Shown: positions 23,870 through 35,814 of the stretch, piece by piece | How positions within the stretch are numbered: position 1 is the stretch's first letter | How the letters are laid out: every line of letters begins with the position of its first letter | Assembly: GCA_034440615.1 (NCBI GenBank) | Contig: JAOTOM010004377.1 | Span: forward strand, 213,750-277,749 | Source: Ashinkailepas kermadecensis | Taxonomy: Eukaryota > Arthropoda > Thecostraca > Neolepadidae | DNA length: 64,000 nucleotides | Reading direction: 5' to 3' | Program-made: the position numbers and the translations under genes | The notes under the pieces: model-generated | Told to the model about the DNA's origin: nothing | Seen by the model: the letters and a program-made list of their open reading frames with translations, nothing else | Database searches by the model: none

Positions 23870-24425
23870 TATATATATTGTGGGAACACAGAGAAATCGG
23901 AGCATAGTGTTTTTGCCAACGTTTCGGCTCACCCCTTTATGAAATCAACCCCCAAATCAGGCCTGTACAATAGCAATCAGCAGCTGGGGCGTCGTTTAGC
24001 TACATATATAACACGTATGGCGATTGTGATCGATATCAGTTTTTATCTGTGCTCGCGCCAAGTTAACCAATTATAGTGAAGACTTGCGATGGCAATGAAA
24101 AGAATAACTTTCGTGGAACGCAACTCTATATAGCACATCTGTATATATATTCACATCTCAAATTCCTCCCGCCGGAGCTTTGCTAGCTTGACAGCACGTG
24201 CGCTTATAGCATTTTCAACCGGTGAATTTGGCTGAAGCAAACTCGGAGATTGATGGACGGATTTCGAAGTTGCTTCGGCGAAAGTTAATTATGCTATTGT
24301 CACTAAAATGGTGCATTGTAATTGGTTAAATTGGTGCGCGCACAGATTAAGAGCTGATATGGTTCACAATCGTCACACGCGTCGTATATGTAGCTAATCG
24401 ACACCCCAGCAGCTGACGCTATTGT
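23870..24425. mobile_element. PLE terminal repeats in inverted orientation
   Basis: 23965-24078 and the inverse of 24310-24420 share CAGCTGGGGCGTCG, TTAGCTACATATA, CGATTGTGA and the AACCAATTA end. The left edge carries CCAACGTTTCGGCTCACCCC, a PLE-type GAAACGTT motif in inverse. This is a pair of terminal repeats bordering the endonuclease remnants at 24622-25443. Confidence 0.65.
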
Positions 24426-24621
24426 CCAACCTGACTCGATAGGCTTTGCCCCAAATGATGTATGATGCATGCATGCGGACATTTAACACCTGTCGTTTTC
24501 TCAACGCAGGTCACGAGACAAATTATGCAGTGCTTGCCTTCGCTGACACTGAATAAACCAAATAGTGAAACAGTCAATTGAAAACGAACGAAAAAAGAAA
24601 GAAGCACGACGACAGTGATGT

Positions 24622-24975
24622 TCAACCTATCCTTTTTTCAGCATGTTCCACAATTAGTTCCGCTACGACACTTGCAGTCCCGAAACTACCAGAACCCAAA
24701 TTGATGTTCTGACGTGTGTCGATATACGCGGGTTCCACCGTCTTCCTACACCTCTTCGCAAGTCCACCACTAACAACAGATGCTTCTTTCCAATTTTGGA
24801 GATGACCTTCATCGACATGTGCCACCATAGAATTAGAAAATCTGTGATACCTGAGGTCTGAACGATGTTCGGTAATTCTAGCCGCCAGCCCCCGCCCCTT
24901 TTCTCCATCGTAGCTTTTTCACATCTTCCTGAGGAAGGAATGATGTAGACTATGATTTTCTCGTTCACATTGCAG
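24622..24975 (-). pseudogene. PLE GIY-YIG endonuclease tail, frameshifted
   Basis: On the minus strand, frames containing ARITEHRSDLRYH and VVAELIVEHAEK can be joined only across frameshifts. They match the C-terminal GIY-YIG nuclease region of a Penelope-like element. It is the inverse partner of 25125-25443, with the two 5' sides facing each other. Confidence 0.75.
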
Positions 24976-25124
24976 ACCCCTTTCTTTACTGCATGTTCGA
25001 TTCTGGTCCCCGCTGAGAGACTGATGTTAATGTTGCCTTTTACGAAGAAGTTTTATAACACAAAATTAGCATCAGTCTCTCAGTGGGGTCAAAATAAAGT
25101 ATATAGTCAAGAAAGGAGTCCGCA

Positions 25125-25443
25125 ATGTGAACGAGAAAACACTCTACAAAATTATGTGCTCAGGAGGATGTGCAAAAAGCTACTATGGGGAAACGGGATG
25201 GAGGCAAGCAGCTAGAATTACAGAACATCGTTCAGACCTCAGATATCACAGACTTTCTAATGCTGTGGTGGCAGATGTCAACGAAGAAGACCATCTCCCA
25301 AATTGAAAAGAAGCATCTGTTGTTAGTAGCGGACTTGGGAAGGGGTGTAGGAAGACGGTGGAATCCGTGCCACACTTCAGATGAACAATGGTGTTTCTGG
25401 TATTTTGAGGATTACCAGTGCTGTAGCGGAACTAATTGTGGAA
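25125..25443 (+). pseudogene. PLE GIY-YIG endonuclease fragment
   Basis: One frame reads LYKIMCSGGCAKSYYGETG, then ARITEHRSDLRYHRLSNAV, before a TGA. YYGETG...R..EH is the GIY-YIG nuclease core of Penelope-like elements; a reverse-transcriptase part is absent. A (TA)n array follows directly. Confidence 0.8.
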
Positions 25444-25453
25444 TATGCTAAGC

Positions 25454-25457
25454 TATA

Positions 25458-25523
<66 letters not shown>
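25454..25523. repeat. (TA)n microsatellite
   Basis: About 70 bp of TA at the 3' end of the PLE fragment. Confidence 0.95.
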
Positions 25524-25526
<3 letters not shown>

Positions 25527-26381
25527 AATCTATTTGTTGAGTTCTAAAAAAAACAATTTGCCCGTGACCGAAGGTCGAGTGTAAAGCATTTTTTAGAACT
25601 AGATGGCAAAAATCCTTCTCCAGCACAAGTTTACATAAGTAGATCTATAAGTCGTTTACTGATATATACTTATCACTGCACTGCTTTAGGCTCTCGATTA
25701 AATAAGTCATGAAATATAGAAATAGCATGGAGGCATGAATGAGATGTCTCGAAATGTAATTCAATGCGTAATACAATTGAAACGCCTTACTGGTGGTCGC
25801 CTAGCGAGAGTGCAGAATAACATTTCTTTCACACTCTTAGTATGCATCCTAGAATAGGCCATTTAACACGCAATGGTGCTTCGGCGGCATGAAAAAAAAC
25901 GATAGGGCGAGCATCACTCGTCGAACTTATTTCGCGTTAGGTCGCTTACATTGACTACTTCACTATTTGTTTTGCACAATGTCAGCGCTGTGTCAGATTA
26001 TTGTCCTGCGGCGGGCTGTCCCACAACACCGTGTGTCAACAGCGTGTCTCCAGGCCGCCCTCGATGAGGCGAGACGTGCGGCGCCGCACGAGGCGGCGAG
26101 TGGCCTGCCTCACCGCCGACAGCCGTGAACTGGAACCGACTGTGGGTATGTGGGAGTGTGTCACGCAACCGTCACCGCAGAACGCGCTGCGGGCCGACGC
26201 GCGTCGGAAGGTTGAGACACCCTCAGATAGATAGAGAGAGAGAGAGAGGGAGGGGGGGGGGGGGCTGGGCTTGTTGTGCGGGTCTGAACATGACTGCTCG
26301 TCGGATGCGGCACTAGACTGACATATTTGTACTGTACTGGGTATTTCACGGATGGTGTTTGTAGGGACGCAATCCGATCCT
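25524..26381. other. No gene assigned; one GC-rich exon-like island
   Basis: 25990-26147 is a CpG-rich block with possible acceptor GTCAG and donor GTGG|GTATGT in AT-rich DNA. All frames are short and none matches a family I know. A GAGA/G run follows at 26231-26262. Confidence 0.3.
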
Positions 26382-26582
26382 GTCAGTTGGCGATGGAGTG
26401 CCTCTAGTTTGTGGTCAGTTGGCGATGGAGTGAGTGCCTCTAGTTTGTGGTCAGTTGGCGATGGAGTGCCTCTAGTTTGTGGTCAGTTGGCGACGGAGTG
26501 CCTCTAGTTTGTGGTCAGTTGGCGACGGAGTGCCTCTAGTTTGTGGTCAGTTGGCGATGGAGTGAGTGCCTCTGGTTTGTGG
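26382..26582. repeat. 32/36-bp minisatellite, six units
   Basis: Units start GTCAGTTGGCGATGGAGTG and end CCTCTAGTTTGTG. Four are 32 bp and two carry an extra AGTG, giving 36 bp. Confidence 0.95.
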
Positions 26583-27264
26583 TGGAAAATGTGCTTGCAT
26601 AATTTAATCTGCTTGCAAACGAAGGTGTCAGGCTGAACTATTTTGGCGGCTCGAAGAGGATTTTGCACGTTGCGTGTCATGCCACGTCACGTGCACGTGC
26701 ATCCCTGGTGGAATTCATGTGAAGCATCGACATGCATTTCTGGAAGATGGACATATGTAAGCTGCTGCAGTGTCCATCCGCTTCCCGACGATCACCGGGC
26801 GCGAGAGGGTGCCATCTACCGTCGTCTTTGTTTACACTTCACTTCACATTTAAGCAGCCTCAATATTTTATTTCTAGCAATATACCCGGCCAATGTGTGG
26901 GCCAAGCAGGTGGCAAGCAGAATGGTTCATGACTGGTTTTCAAGATTCCTGTTATTAAATGTGGTTGAGTGCAAATTGTGTGCCGATGTGCAAATGCGAT
27001 GGTGAGTGAAAACGGCAATGGTCGGTCGGTATTACCAACTATTGAGAGGTTCCGTTTCCATCAGGCAACTTGGCTGGAAGTTGAGTGAGCTTTCTTAGAA
27101 CAAACTGAAGTTGTTCAGTATAAATGAACCGGTCTGAACGTTTTCTTTTAGTGGCCATTAACGCCGCAGCCCGACAACTTACAGCAAGACGCGTATGAAG
27201 GTGCGAGCAAAAGCATCAGCTTCGCATTGAATGCCAGCTTCACTTTATGTTAGCTGCTGTGCTT
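26583..27264. other. No gene seen
   Basis: Unique-looking sequence with short frames only. Confidence 0.4.
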
Positions 27265-27890
27265 CGCTCACGCAGCTGCAGGCACCGTATCGTTATGGCA
27301 GTTGTACTTACCTACAGTCTACAGGTGCCGTACCTTTATGGTAGTTGTGTTTAGCCCACTCGGCTGCATGTGCTGTACCTCTATGTTAGCTGTTGTGTTT
27401 AGCCCACGCGGCTGCAGGTGCCGTACCTTTATGGTAGTTGTTGTGTTTAGCCCACGCGGCTTCAAGTGCTGTACCTTTATGGTAGTTGTGTTTAGCCCAC
27501 GCGGCTGCAGGTGCCGTACCTTCATGGTAGTTATGTTTAGCCCACGCGCTGCAGGTGCCGTACCTTCATGGTAGTTGCGTTTAGCCCACGCGGCTGCAGG
27601 TGCCGTACCTTCATGGTAGTTGCGTTTAGCCCACGCGGCTGCAGGTGCCGTACCTTCATGGTAGTTGCGTTTAGCCCACGCGGCTGCAGGTGCCGTACCT
27701 TCATGGTAGTTGCGTTTAGCCCACGCGGCTGCAGGTGCCGTACCTTCATGGTAGTTGCGTTTAGCCCACGCGGCTGCAGGTGCCGTACCTTTATGGTAGT
27801 TGCGTTTAGCCCACGCGGCTGCAGGTGCCGTACCTTCATGGTAGTTGTTGCGTTTAGCCCACGCGGCTGCAGGTGCCGTACCTTTGTTTC
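27265..27890. repeat. 45-bp minisatellite, about 13 units
   Basis: The unit contains GTTTAGCCCACGCGGCTGCA and GGTGCCGTACCTTCATGG. The right-hand units are almost identical and the left-hand ones diverged. As 45 is a multiple of three, several frames stay open on both strands, but no start, splice or family signal supports coding. Confidence 0.95.
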
Positions 27891-29899
27891 AGATAGCGTT
27901 TTCCTGCAGCCCTGTTAGCGCTATTTCTGACTTAATATTACCTTTCCGGTTGGTGCGTAAATGTCAAAATAGAGGGAAAAAAACACTGCCATGTCTCGCC
28001 AGCATGGACTTTACCTCGACTTTCGACTCGTCTCGACTTTCCTCGACACGAGGCACGCTGCATTCACCCGCCTGTCAAATCGTAAGGAAATGTTTGCATC
28101 GCCTACACAAGCCTAGAGTTCCGACAGGCAAGAAGGTGCCCACAGGCGCGGAGCTTCGATCTTTGCGCGGGGCAGTGTCAGGGCTCGTCAGGTCAGGTCC
28201 CATGCTTAGGTATGTGAGAAGTTGGGAAATAGGAAGACTGCAGATCGGTGATTAACACTATAATTATTTTGTATGTCATCGTCAACGCTTGACATGATTA
28301 CGTTATGGGGGATCGTGGATCCATTGGGAAAACAAAGGTGTCCGAACAGATTGGCACGTCCTGGACACTGGGGGCTCCACGCCCGCCAGTCGGGTTTGAC
28401 CCACGAAAGGGGCGCTAGCCTGTCTGTTCAGCAACTGGCATGAAACTGGTACATTTCGGGACATTTCGCAAGATGTGCTGACAACATTTTTGGTAAACAC
28501 TGGCACTGTCACCAACAAGGGTGTCGTTGTTGTAGCGAAAAGGTGTCGATGTTGGTACTTGGAGACTCTTCCCTGAACGCGAGACGATTGTGACAATATT
28601 GTCCGAAATGATGGAATGAAATTGGCATCAAGCGATGCCATTACACAATGCTGTGTAAACCATTTCAACTCGTAATGCGAACTCTTGCTTCTCGCCGCAA
28701 TATTTCTGAGTGAGGCTCGTCTTCTCAGCCAAACTCGCAGATTCACTGAACACTTAATTGCTCGTGACGACAATCCCTTTTTGTATGGAAAACAAACATT
28801 GCAGATATATAATGCTGCTCTTGAAAATGTTATCAGCGATTTGGTGGCACTTTTCCTTCAGAGATGGATAAACTAGACATTGCCCATGTCATCGCCCGCA
28901 GGCAGTGGGTCAAGGGTACGCGGGCATGTATCCCGGCTGTCTCAGAAACCTAATCATTAACCACTACCCCTTTTGGCGTCGCGTGGAAAATCGGTATGAC
29001 AGCGATTCACCCACGCTCCTTTCCTGACTTTCCTCCAGTCATGTCATAACCGCAAGTTCTCGATGCATGGGTATGAATTGCATGCGAAACTGAACCTGAC
29101 ATCTCTAATCATGTACAAATGGGAACATTATTCGCCATTGTGTGAAAGCTGGATGGTCCTCGGCGTCCCTTCGGTGGAGACGCCCATGACTGTTGGAGTA
29201 GCGCATCAGCACAACACAACTCGTCACTCAACGCAACCAAGTTCACAGATAATAAATTTTCCACCTGTAGCTAGCATCAAATGATGAAGTCGCCAAGTAA
29301 CTTCATCCGCTACGTGGCAAGCACAGCATCTTGCCGGTTTGTAACGAAAGCGTGATACCAAGTTCAAGACGATTGTTGACCGCATTGACGAGATAATCAC
29401 ATTGCAGGCACGTGAGATGACGTAACTAAACGGAAACTGCAGAACGGTGTCGTTGTTTCTGAGCATCGATTCCACTTTCAGCTCGTGCCGAGCTCAATTA
29501 TGAATATCTGTGTAAACATACGATGCGCGATTCGATAAGCCTTGCGATGAGCTGCGTGTTTGCGGTTTATATATATAAAAACGTTAACGACATAAAGCAT
29601 TTAAATTAAACAATGAATAATGGGCTACGCGGTTACAGTTAAGCATGAAGCTGAAGTAACTATGCAAATTCAAAGTATTGCACATCAATTGGGCAGAGTC
29701 GCGCTAAGAATCATAGGCGTTACGCTTAAGTCGGAAACAGCGGGATATATAACGGGAACACTTAAGGCTGGATGGGACATTGTACGTGGTGCAACAGGAG
29801 CTGCATGTTGCCACTGTTGCCGAGACATTCCAGTGAGTGGCCCGCTGAAATGCCTACGAATCGGCGGATACGCTTCCACAGCTGCCACGCCCTCGGCAC
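27891..29899. other. No gene seen
   Basis: Two kb with short frames only. A frame opening at 29620 runs into the following minisatellite but has no recognisable domain. Confidence 0.35.
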
Positions 29900-29901
29900 C
29901 A

Positions 29902-32497
29902 GGCAGTGTGTCACCCTCGGCAGTGTGTCACCAGGCAGTGTGTCACCCTCGGCAGTGTGTCACCAGGCAGTGTGTCACCAGGCAGTGTGTCACCCCCGGC
30001 AGTGTGTCACCAGGCAGTGTGTCACCCTCGGCAGTGTGTCACCCTCGGCAGTGTGTCACCCTCGGCAGTGTGTCACCCTCGGCAGTGTGTCACCAGGCAG
30101 TGTGTCACCCTCGGCAGTGTGTCACCAGGCAGTGTGTCACCAGGCAGTGTGTCACCAGGCAGTGTGTCACCAGGCAGTGTGTCACCCTCGGCAGTGTGTC
30201 GCCAGGCAGTGTGTCACCCTCGGCAGTGTGTCACCCTCGGCAGTGTGGCACCCTCGGCAGTGTGTCACCCTCGGCAGTGTGTCACCCTCGGCAGTGTGGC
30301 ACCCTCGGCAGTGTGTCACCCTCGGCAGTGTGTCACCCTCGGCAGTGTGTCACCCTCGGCAGTGTGTCACCAGGCAGTGTGTCACCCTCGGCAGTGTGTC
30401 ACCCTCGGCAGTGTGTCACCCTCGGCAGTGTGTCGGCAGTGTGTCCCTCGGCAGTGTGTCACCAGGCAGTGTGTCACCCTCGGCAGTGTGTCACCCTCGG
30501 CAGTGTGTCACCCTCGGCAGTGTGTCACCCTCGGCAGTGTGTCACCCTCGGCAGTGTGTCACCCTCGGCAGTGTGTCACCCTCGGCAGTGTGTCACCCAG
30601 GCAGTGTGTCACCCTCGGCAGTGTGTCACCCTCGGCAGTGTGTCACCCTCGGCAGTGTGTCACCCTCGGCAGTGTGGCACCACAGGCAGTGTGTCACCCT
30701 CGGCAGTGTGTCACCCTCGGCAGTGTGTCACCCTCGGCAGTGTGTCACCCTCGGCAGTGTGTCACCCTCGGCAGTGTGTCACCCTCGGCAGTGTGTCACC
30801 AGGCAGTGTGTCACCAGGCAGTGTGTCACCAGGCAGTGTGTCACCCTCGGCAGTGTGTCGCCAGGCAGTGTGTCACCCTCGGCAGTGTGTCACCAGGCAG
30901 TGTGTCACCAGGCAGTGTGTCACCTAGGCAGTGTGTCACCCTCGGCAGTGTGTCACCAGGCAGTGTGTCACCCTAGGCAGTGTGTCACCCTCGGCAGTGT
31001 GTCACCCTCGGCAGTGTGGCACCAGGCAGTGTGTCACCAGGCAGTGTGTCACCAGGCAGTGTGTCACCCTAGGCAGTGTGTCACCCTCGGCAGTGTGTCA
31101 CCAGGCAGTGTGTCACCCTAGGCAGTGTGTCACCAGGCAGTGTGTCACCAGGCAGTGTGTCACCAGGCAGTGTGTCACCAGGCAGTGTGTCACCCTCGGC
31201 AGTGTGTCACCAGGTAGTGTGTCACCAGGCAGTGTGTCACCCTCGGCAATGTGTCACCAGGCAGTGTGTCACCAGGCAGTGTGTCACCCTCGGCAGTGTG
31301 TCACCAGGCAGTGTGTCACCCAGACAGTGTGTCACCAGGCAGTGTGTCACCCAGGCAGTGTGTCACCCTCGGCAGTGTGTCACCAGGCAGTGTGTCACCA
31401 GGCAGTGTGTCACCCTCGGCAGTGTGTCACCCTCGGCAGTGTGTCACCAGGCAGTGTGTCACCCTCGGCAGTGTGTCACCCTCGGCAGTGTGTCACCAGG
31501 CAGTGTGTCACCAGGCAGTGTGTCACCCTCGGCAGTGTGTCACCAGGCAGTGTGTCACCAGGCAGTGTGTCACCCTCGGCAGTGTGTCACCCTCGGCAGT
31601 GTGTCACCAGGCAGTGTGTCACCAGGCAGTGTGTCACCAGGCAGTGTGTCACCAGGCAGTGTGTCACCCTCGGCAGTGTGTCACCAGGCAGTGTGTCACC
31701 CTCGGCAGTGTGTCACCACCTCGGCAGTGTGTCACCAGGCAGTGTGTCACCCTCGGCAGTGTGTCACCAGGCAGGCAGTGTGTCACCAGGCAGTGTGTCA
31801 CCCTCGGCAGTGTGTCACCAGGCAGTGTGTCACCTAGGCAGTGTGTCACCCTCGGCAGTGTGTCACCAGGCAGTGTGTCACCAGGCAGTGTGTCACCAGT
31901 GGCGGCAGTGTGTCACCCTCGGCAGTGTGTCACCAGGCAGTGTGTCACCCTCGGCAGTGTGTCACCAGGCAGTGTGTCACCAGGCAGTGTGTCACCCTCG
32001 GCAGTGTGTCACCCTCGGCAGTGTGTCACCCCCAGGCAGTGTGTCACCAGGCAGTGTGTCACCCTCGGCAGTGTGTCACCCTCGGCAGTGTGTCCCTCGG
32101 CAGTGTGTCACCCTCGGAGCCAGGCAGTGTGTCACCCTCGGCAGTGTGTCACCCTCGGCAGTGTGTCACCAGGCAGTGTGTCACCCTCGGCAGTGTGTCA
32201 CCCTCGGCAGTGTGTCACCCTCGGCAGTGTGTCACCAGGCAGTGTGTCACCCTCGGCAGTGTGTCACCCTCGGCAGTGTGTCACCAGGCAGTGTGTCACC
32301 CTCGGCAGTGTGTCACCAGGCAGTGTGTCACCCTCGGCAGTGTGTCACCAGGCAGTGTGTCACCCTCGGCAGTGTGTCACCAGGCAGTGTGTCACCAGGC
32401 AGTGTGTCACCAGGCAGTGTGTCACCCTCGGCAGTGTGTCACCAGGCAGTGTGTCACCCTCGGCAGTGTGTCACCAGGCAGTGTGTCACCCTCGGCT
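29902..32497. repeat. 2.6-kb minisatellite of 17-bp and 15-bp units
   Basis: About 160 units of two types alternate irregularly: GGCAGTGTGTCACCCTC (17 bp) and GGCAGTGTGTCACCA (15 bp). Between roughly 30.2 and 30.8 kb the 17-bp type dominates, with a GTGTGGCACC variant recurring about every 51 bp; later the types mix. No unit contains a stop in any plus-strand frame, which creates spurious frames of several hundred codons. Confidence 0.97.
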
Positions 32498-33214
32498 CGG
32501 CTGGCGTTGAGCACCGGCAGAGCATCACCTCACGACGTTCCCATTGGGCCAGGCTGGCATTTGACGCCGCGTGACCGCACCGTTTGACGCGGTGTGCCGC
32601 ACCGCTTCACGCGTTGTGTCGCGCTGTTGCCTGCGGCGTCAAGGTCACGCTGGGCGGCGCCTCGGTGCCTGCGGCTGCTCATTGGTCACGGCGCGTGCTC
32701 CGCTGCGGGTGGCGGCGCTCTATGCGGTGGCAGTGACGAGGACGACAACGTCGGCCCGCGCCGAGACCGTTCGGCTCGAGCGGCCATCGTAGTTTGGCGG
32801 TGGAGGCGGGGGGGGGGGCATGGTCTTCAAACATGCTGTGTGTAAGTGGATATCTTGCGTTTAGCGGCCACGGCATGCTTCCGTGTTCCGAGTGTGCAAT
32901 TGAGGCGTTTTGTGCTCATACTGGAGATTCTGGACTCCCTGGCTTGGTACCCTGCCAATGTCATTTGTCATTTTCCCTATTCAATCTAAAAATATGTTTG
33001 GAAAATAATGACCTTAACCTGACCCCCTTGCTTCGTGAGAGTTGTCCAGCCATGCCTGTACTTTCCAGTAAAAGGGCACGTGCGTCATGCCCTGCACTGG
33101 TGGTGCCATGTCACACTCCCTATCAAGGCAGGTGCTACAGTGCAAGGACATTTGTGAACAACATTGAGGTTGGACTGAGGAACACGGTGTATAAATTTGC
33201 TCATTGTAGAGATG
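32498..33214. other. CpG-rich segment, no gene assigned
   Basis: 32500-32815 is GC-rich with inverted CCAAT-like ATTGGTCA and many CpG, ending at a G run near 32809. It could be a promoter or an unrecognised exon. The rest is AT-rich with no gene. Confidence 0.3.
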
Positions 33215-33480
33215 TTAAAAGTTAGGTTGATTTTCAAGATCCAGGAACGACTCAATGTTAGAAAAATTGTAAAGATATATTGTGACGTTTCGACAATAGG
33301 CCTTTCTCAAACAATGGCCTCAATCAATCTCATTGTTTGCCTATGGCCGAAGCTTCGAAACCCATTTTTTGACTACGCGCTTCAACTAACCGTGGTCGCA
33401 ATTCACAATATATCTTTACAATTTGTATAACATTGAGTCGTTCCTGGATTTTGAAGATCAACTTAACTTTTAACATCTCC
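33215..33480. repeat. PLE-terminus palindrome, family 3
   Basis: Inverted arms share the AGGAACGACTCAATGTTA / ATTGAGTCGTTCCT pair and TTGTAAAGATATATTGTGA. The centre carries GACGTTTCGACAATAGGCC and TATGGCCGAAGCTTCGAAAC. The TTTCG/CGAAAC and GGCC motifs fit Penelope-like termini. Confidence 0.6.
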
Positions 33481-33534
33481 ACAATGATTTACCACCAGGA
33501 AATACGGGCCTTTCTGAGTTATGTATATAAATTT

Positions 33535-34080
33535 CCTGATGATATCCAGCTGATAGTAATGGCTGATAGTATGGTACCGAATGTATTAATATTCAGGTAG
33601 ACTTGGAGAACCTAAGCAAGTGGACTGATAAGTGGCAGGCATTTTAAACCATTATTACTTGATAAGTGTAAGGTTAGCAAGGGCATCTGGGGTCTGGATG
33701 TGGGACAGTTAGATACAGGTACAATGGGAGGTAGTGCATTGGATGTCATTGAAGAGGAAAAAAGACTTGGATGTGTTAGCTTCAAGTGACCTGATAGCAG
33801 AAGAGCAATGCAGCTCAAATATAGGAACAGGGCAATCCGAGTGCTGGTAATAATTTATATGAGTGTGAAATACAAAGGCAAGGAAATAATGACTAATTGT
33901 ATTTAGCCTGTGTGCGAACCCACTTGGAATATTGTGTACAGTCATGGAACCCTTACTTGGGCATGGACATAGGCCTAGAAAGGTTTTCAACTCTACATTA
34001 CAGAGAGTTCACCAGTGCTTCGACCTCCACATCTCCACCAGACCTGGAGGGATTTTGGTAGATATCTCCAAAGTGAAGAA
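33535..34080 (+). pseudogene. LINE reverse-transcriptase remnant (CR1/Jockey-like)
   Basis: Fragments in shifting frames read DDIQLIV, DLENLSKWTDKWQ, LLLDKCKV and then VRTHLEYCVQSWNPYL. These are in the right order for the end of a non-LTR retrotransposon reverse transcriptase and its thumb region. Several stops and frameshifts make it dead. Confidence 0.75.
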
Positions 34081-34352
34081 ACTGACATGTCATTATTTGT
34101 CTACCTTCAAATAAGAACCTAGTGCGTCACTGAAACAAAAAGAAATAAAAAATCGGTTGATTTGTTAACATCATTAAGTCAAAGTAATTTAATAAAAGCT
34201 AAGTCAGCGTACAAGGAGCAAAAACTGGACGAAATGGCGTGGGGAAAATCGATGGTGAGACATGCGAGGAATGTTTCTAAGCAGCGTCCATATGCTATAG
34301 TCGTGGTTACCTATCTCATGCACACATCCACACACACACACACTATATTTAG

Positions 34353-34353
34353 G

Positions 34354-34433
<80 letters not shown>
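34353..34433. repeat. (CA)n then (TA)n microsatellite
   Basis: A short CA run at 34329-34344 precedes about 80 bp of TA. Confidence 0.95.
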
Positions 34434-34435
<2 letters not shown>

Positions 34436-34776
34436 CATCAGAGTAGATTACTAGCAATCCATTAAACAAGTATGCTTCGTTAAAGCTGACCGCATATCTG
34501 GCATTAATTGTTTTCGTTTATGTTGTTTTAATTTCCCTTGCTGGTCGTGTTCCTTTTTCGATCAGATGGAAAGTATGATCACCGACTACAGTTATTTATT
34601 GCGCGACGTTTTGTCCTAACATAAAACATTTTGAACCTATGTGATCAGAATGGCAGCGTCATATAAAAATGCATTGTTGACACTGCTTAATATTATAGAA
34701 AACTGTCGCGCTACCTATGAAAGGTACTTTCACGGATATGAACAGGTACATGCATCATAAGCACACCTGAAAAGTA
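34434..34776. other. No gene seen
   Basis: AT-rich sequence between the microsatellite and a PLE fragment. Confidence 0.4.
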
Positions 34777-34789
34777 ATGCACGAACAAC

Positions 34790-35125
34790 GTCACAAAAAC
34801 ACAAGCGCACTAAGCGCTTGGCGGAGGCCTGGAAGCCTCTCACATAGTGTGAGGATACCCCTGCAGTCACGTTGGGTGTTCAGGGTGGGGAGCCGTTTTC
34901 GGATGAGGATGGCTTCCGTGATGCGTATTCTTCTCTTGTCACTTATGTATGCGATGATGTTTTGCTTCGCACCAGCTGTTGTCTGGTGGTGTGTCGGTGG
35001 TGCTTGTCTTGGGCATGTTGGTGTAGAGCGCCCGACAAAGGCGCGTGTGGGCGTGTTGTTGTGGAGCGGCGGCAAGTCAGGCGTCGCGATAGTGACGTTG
35101 TGGTGTATCCAACGTAGCTGTTTGA
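34790..35125 (-). pseudogene. PLE endonuclease C-terminus
   Basis: The minus frame ends with ISDKRRIRITEAILIRKRL, then PTLNTQRD, the characteristic C-terminal end of PLE GIY-YIG endonucleases (..EA..I....P.LNTQ). The upstream nuclease core is not recognisable in this piece. Confidence 0.7.
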
Positions 35126-35149
35126 TGCTACATTGATGCAACACGCAAC

Positions 35150-35600
35150 ATGTCTACCATTGAGCTTTGGATACAACATACTTACCAATAATTTACTGAA
35201 AAGTACAGATGATTTTATCACTGTACTTAGAAGTAGTGAACTAAAAGGAATATTTGCGTCCATGGACGTCGAATGCTTGTTCACCAATGTGTCGGTGACC
35301 AAAACCATTTATGTCATACTCGGATTTCTTTATGAGAACCCCATGCTAATGCCACCAAGCCTGCCCAAGAAGTCGTCGAAGTCCATGCTGAAAGCCTGCA
35401 CAACAGAGTACTGTTCAGATGCCCGGGAGGTCAGATCAACCAACAAGTCGACCATGTGGCTATGTGGTCACCCCTTGGTGTCTTGTTTGTGAATGTCTAC
35501 ATGTGTTGCGTGGAAGGGGCTCTCCAGGGCTTGACTGACGAGATCCATGAATCATTCTTCTTTATCATGTCTTGTATGATGATATCCATATTTGCATTAA
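35150..35600 (+). pseudogene. PLE reverse-transcriptase fragment
   Basis: ASMDVECLFTNVSVTKTI matches the PLE RT motif (MDV..LFTNVP...TI), followed by VILGFLYENP. A degraded frame then gives GVLFVNVYMCCVEGAL with frameshifts. It faces away from the minus-strand PLE tail just to its left. Confidence 0.75.
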
Positions 35601-35814
35601 TCGTCAATATTTCCTAATAAAAGTATGATCATCTTTGTCTGTTCTACAGAAGCATATCACGCCAAAGAGAGGAATTTGATAAGAACCCAATCAATTTATC
35701 ATGGTCCAAAAAAACTATGCTTCCTAGCCCTAAAATGCGGGTAAACCTAGTTGCACCTTAACATATCCACGAGACAAGTCTTACACACACTTTACCTCCA
35801 TGAAGCAAACAAAG

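Noticed and set aside
26382..26582. CRISPR-like array
   Set aside because: Contiguous minisatellite units without unique spacers in a eukaryotic genome; the same applies to the 22-, 45- and 46-bp arrays.
29620..32587. Frames of 250-550 codons spelling AVCHP, GSVSP and QCVTL
   Set aside because: They exist because neither minisatellite unit contains a stop in any plus frame; frames switch at every 17-bp unit and there is no domain or splice support.
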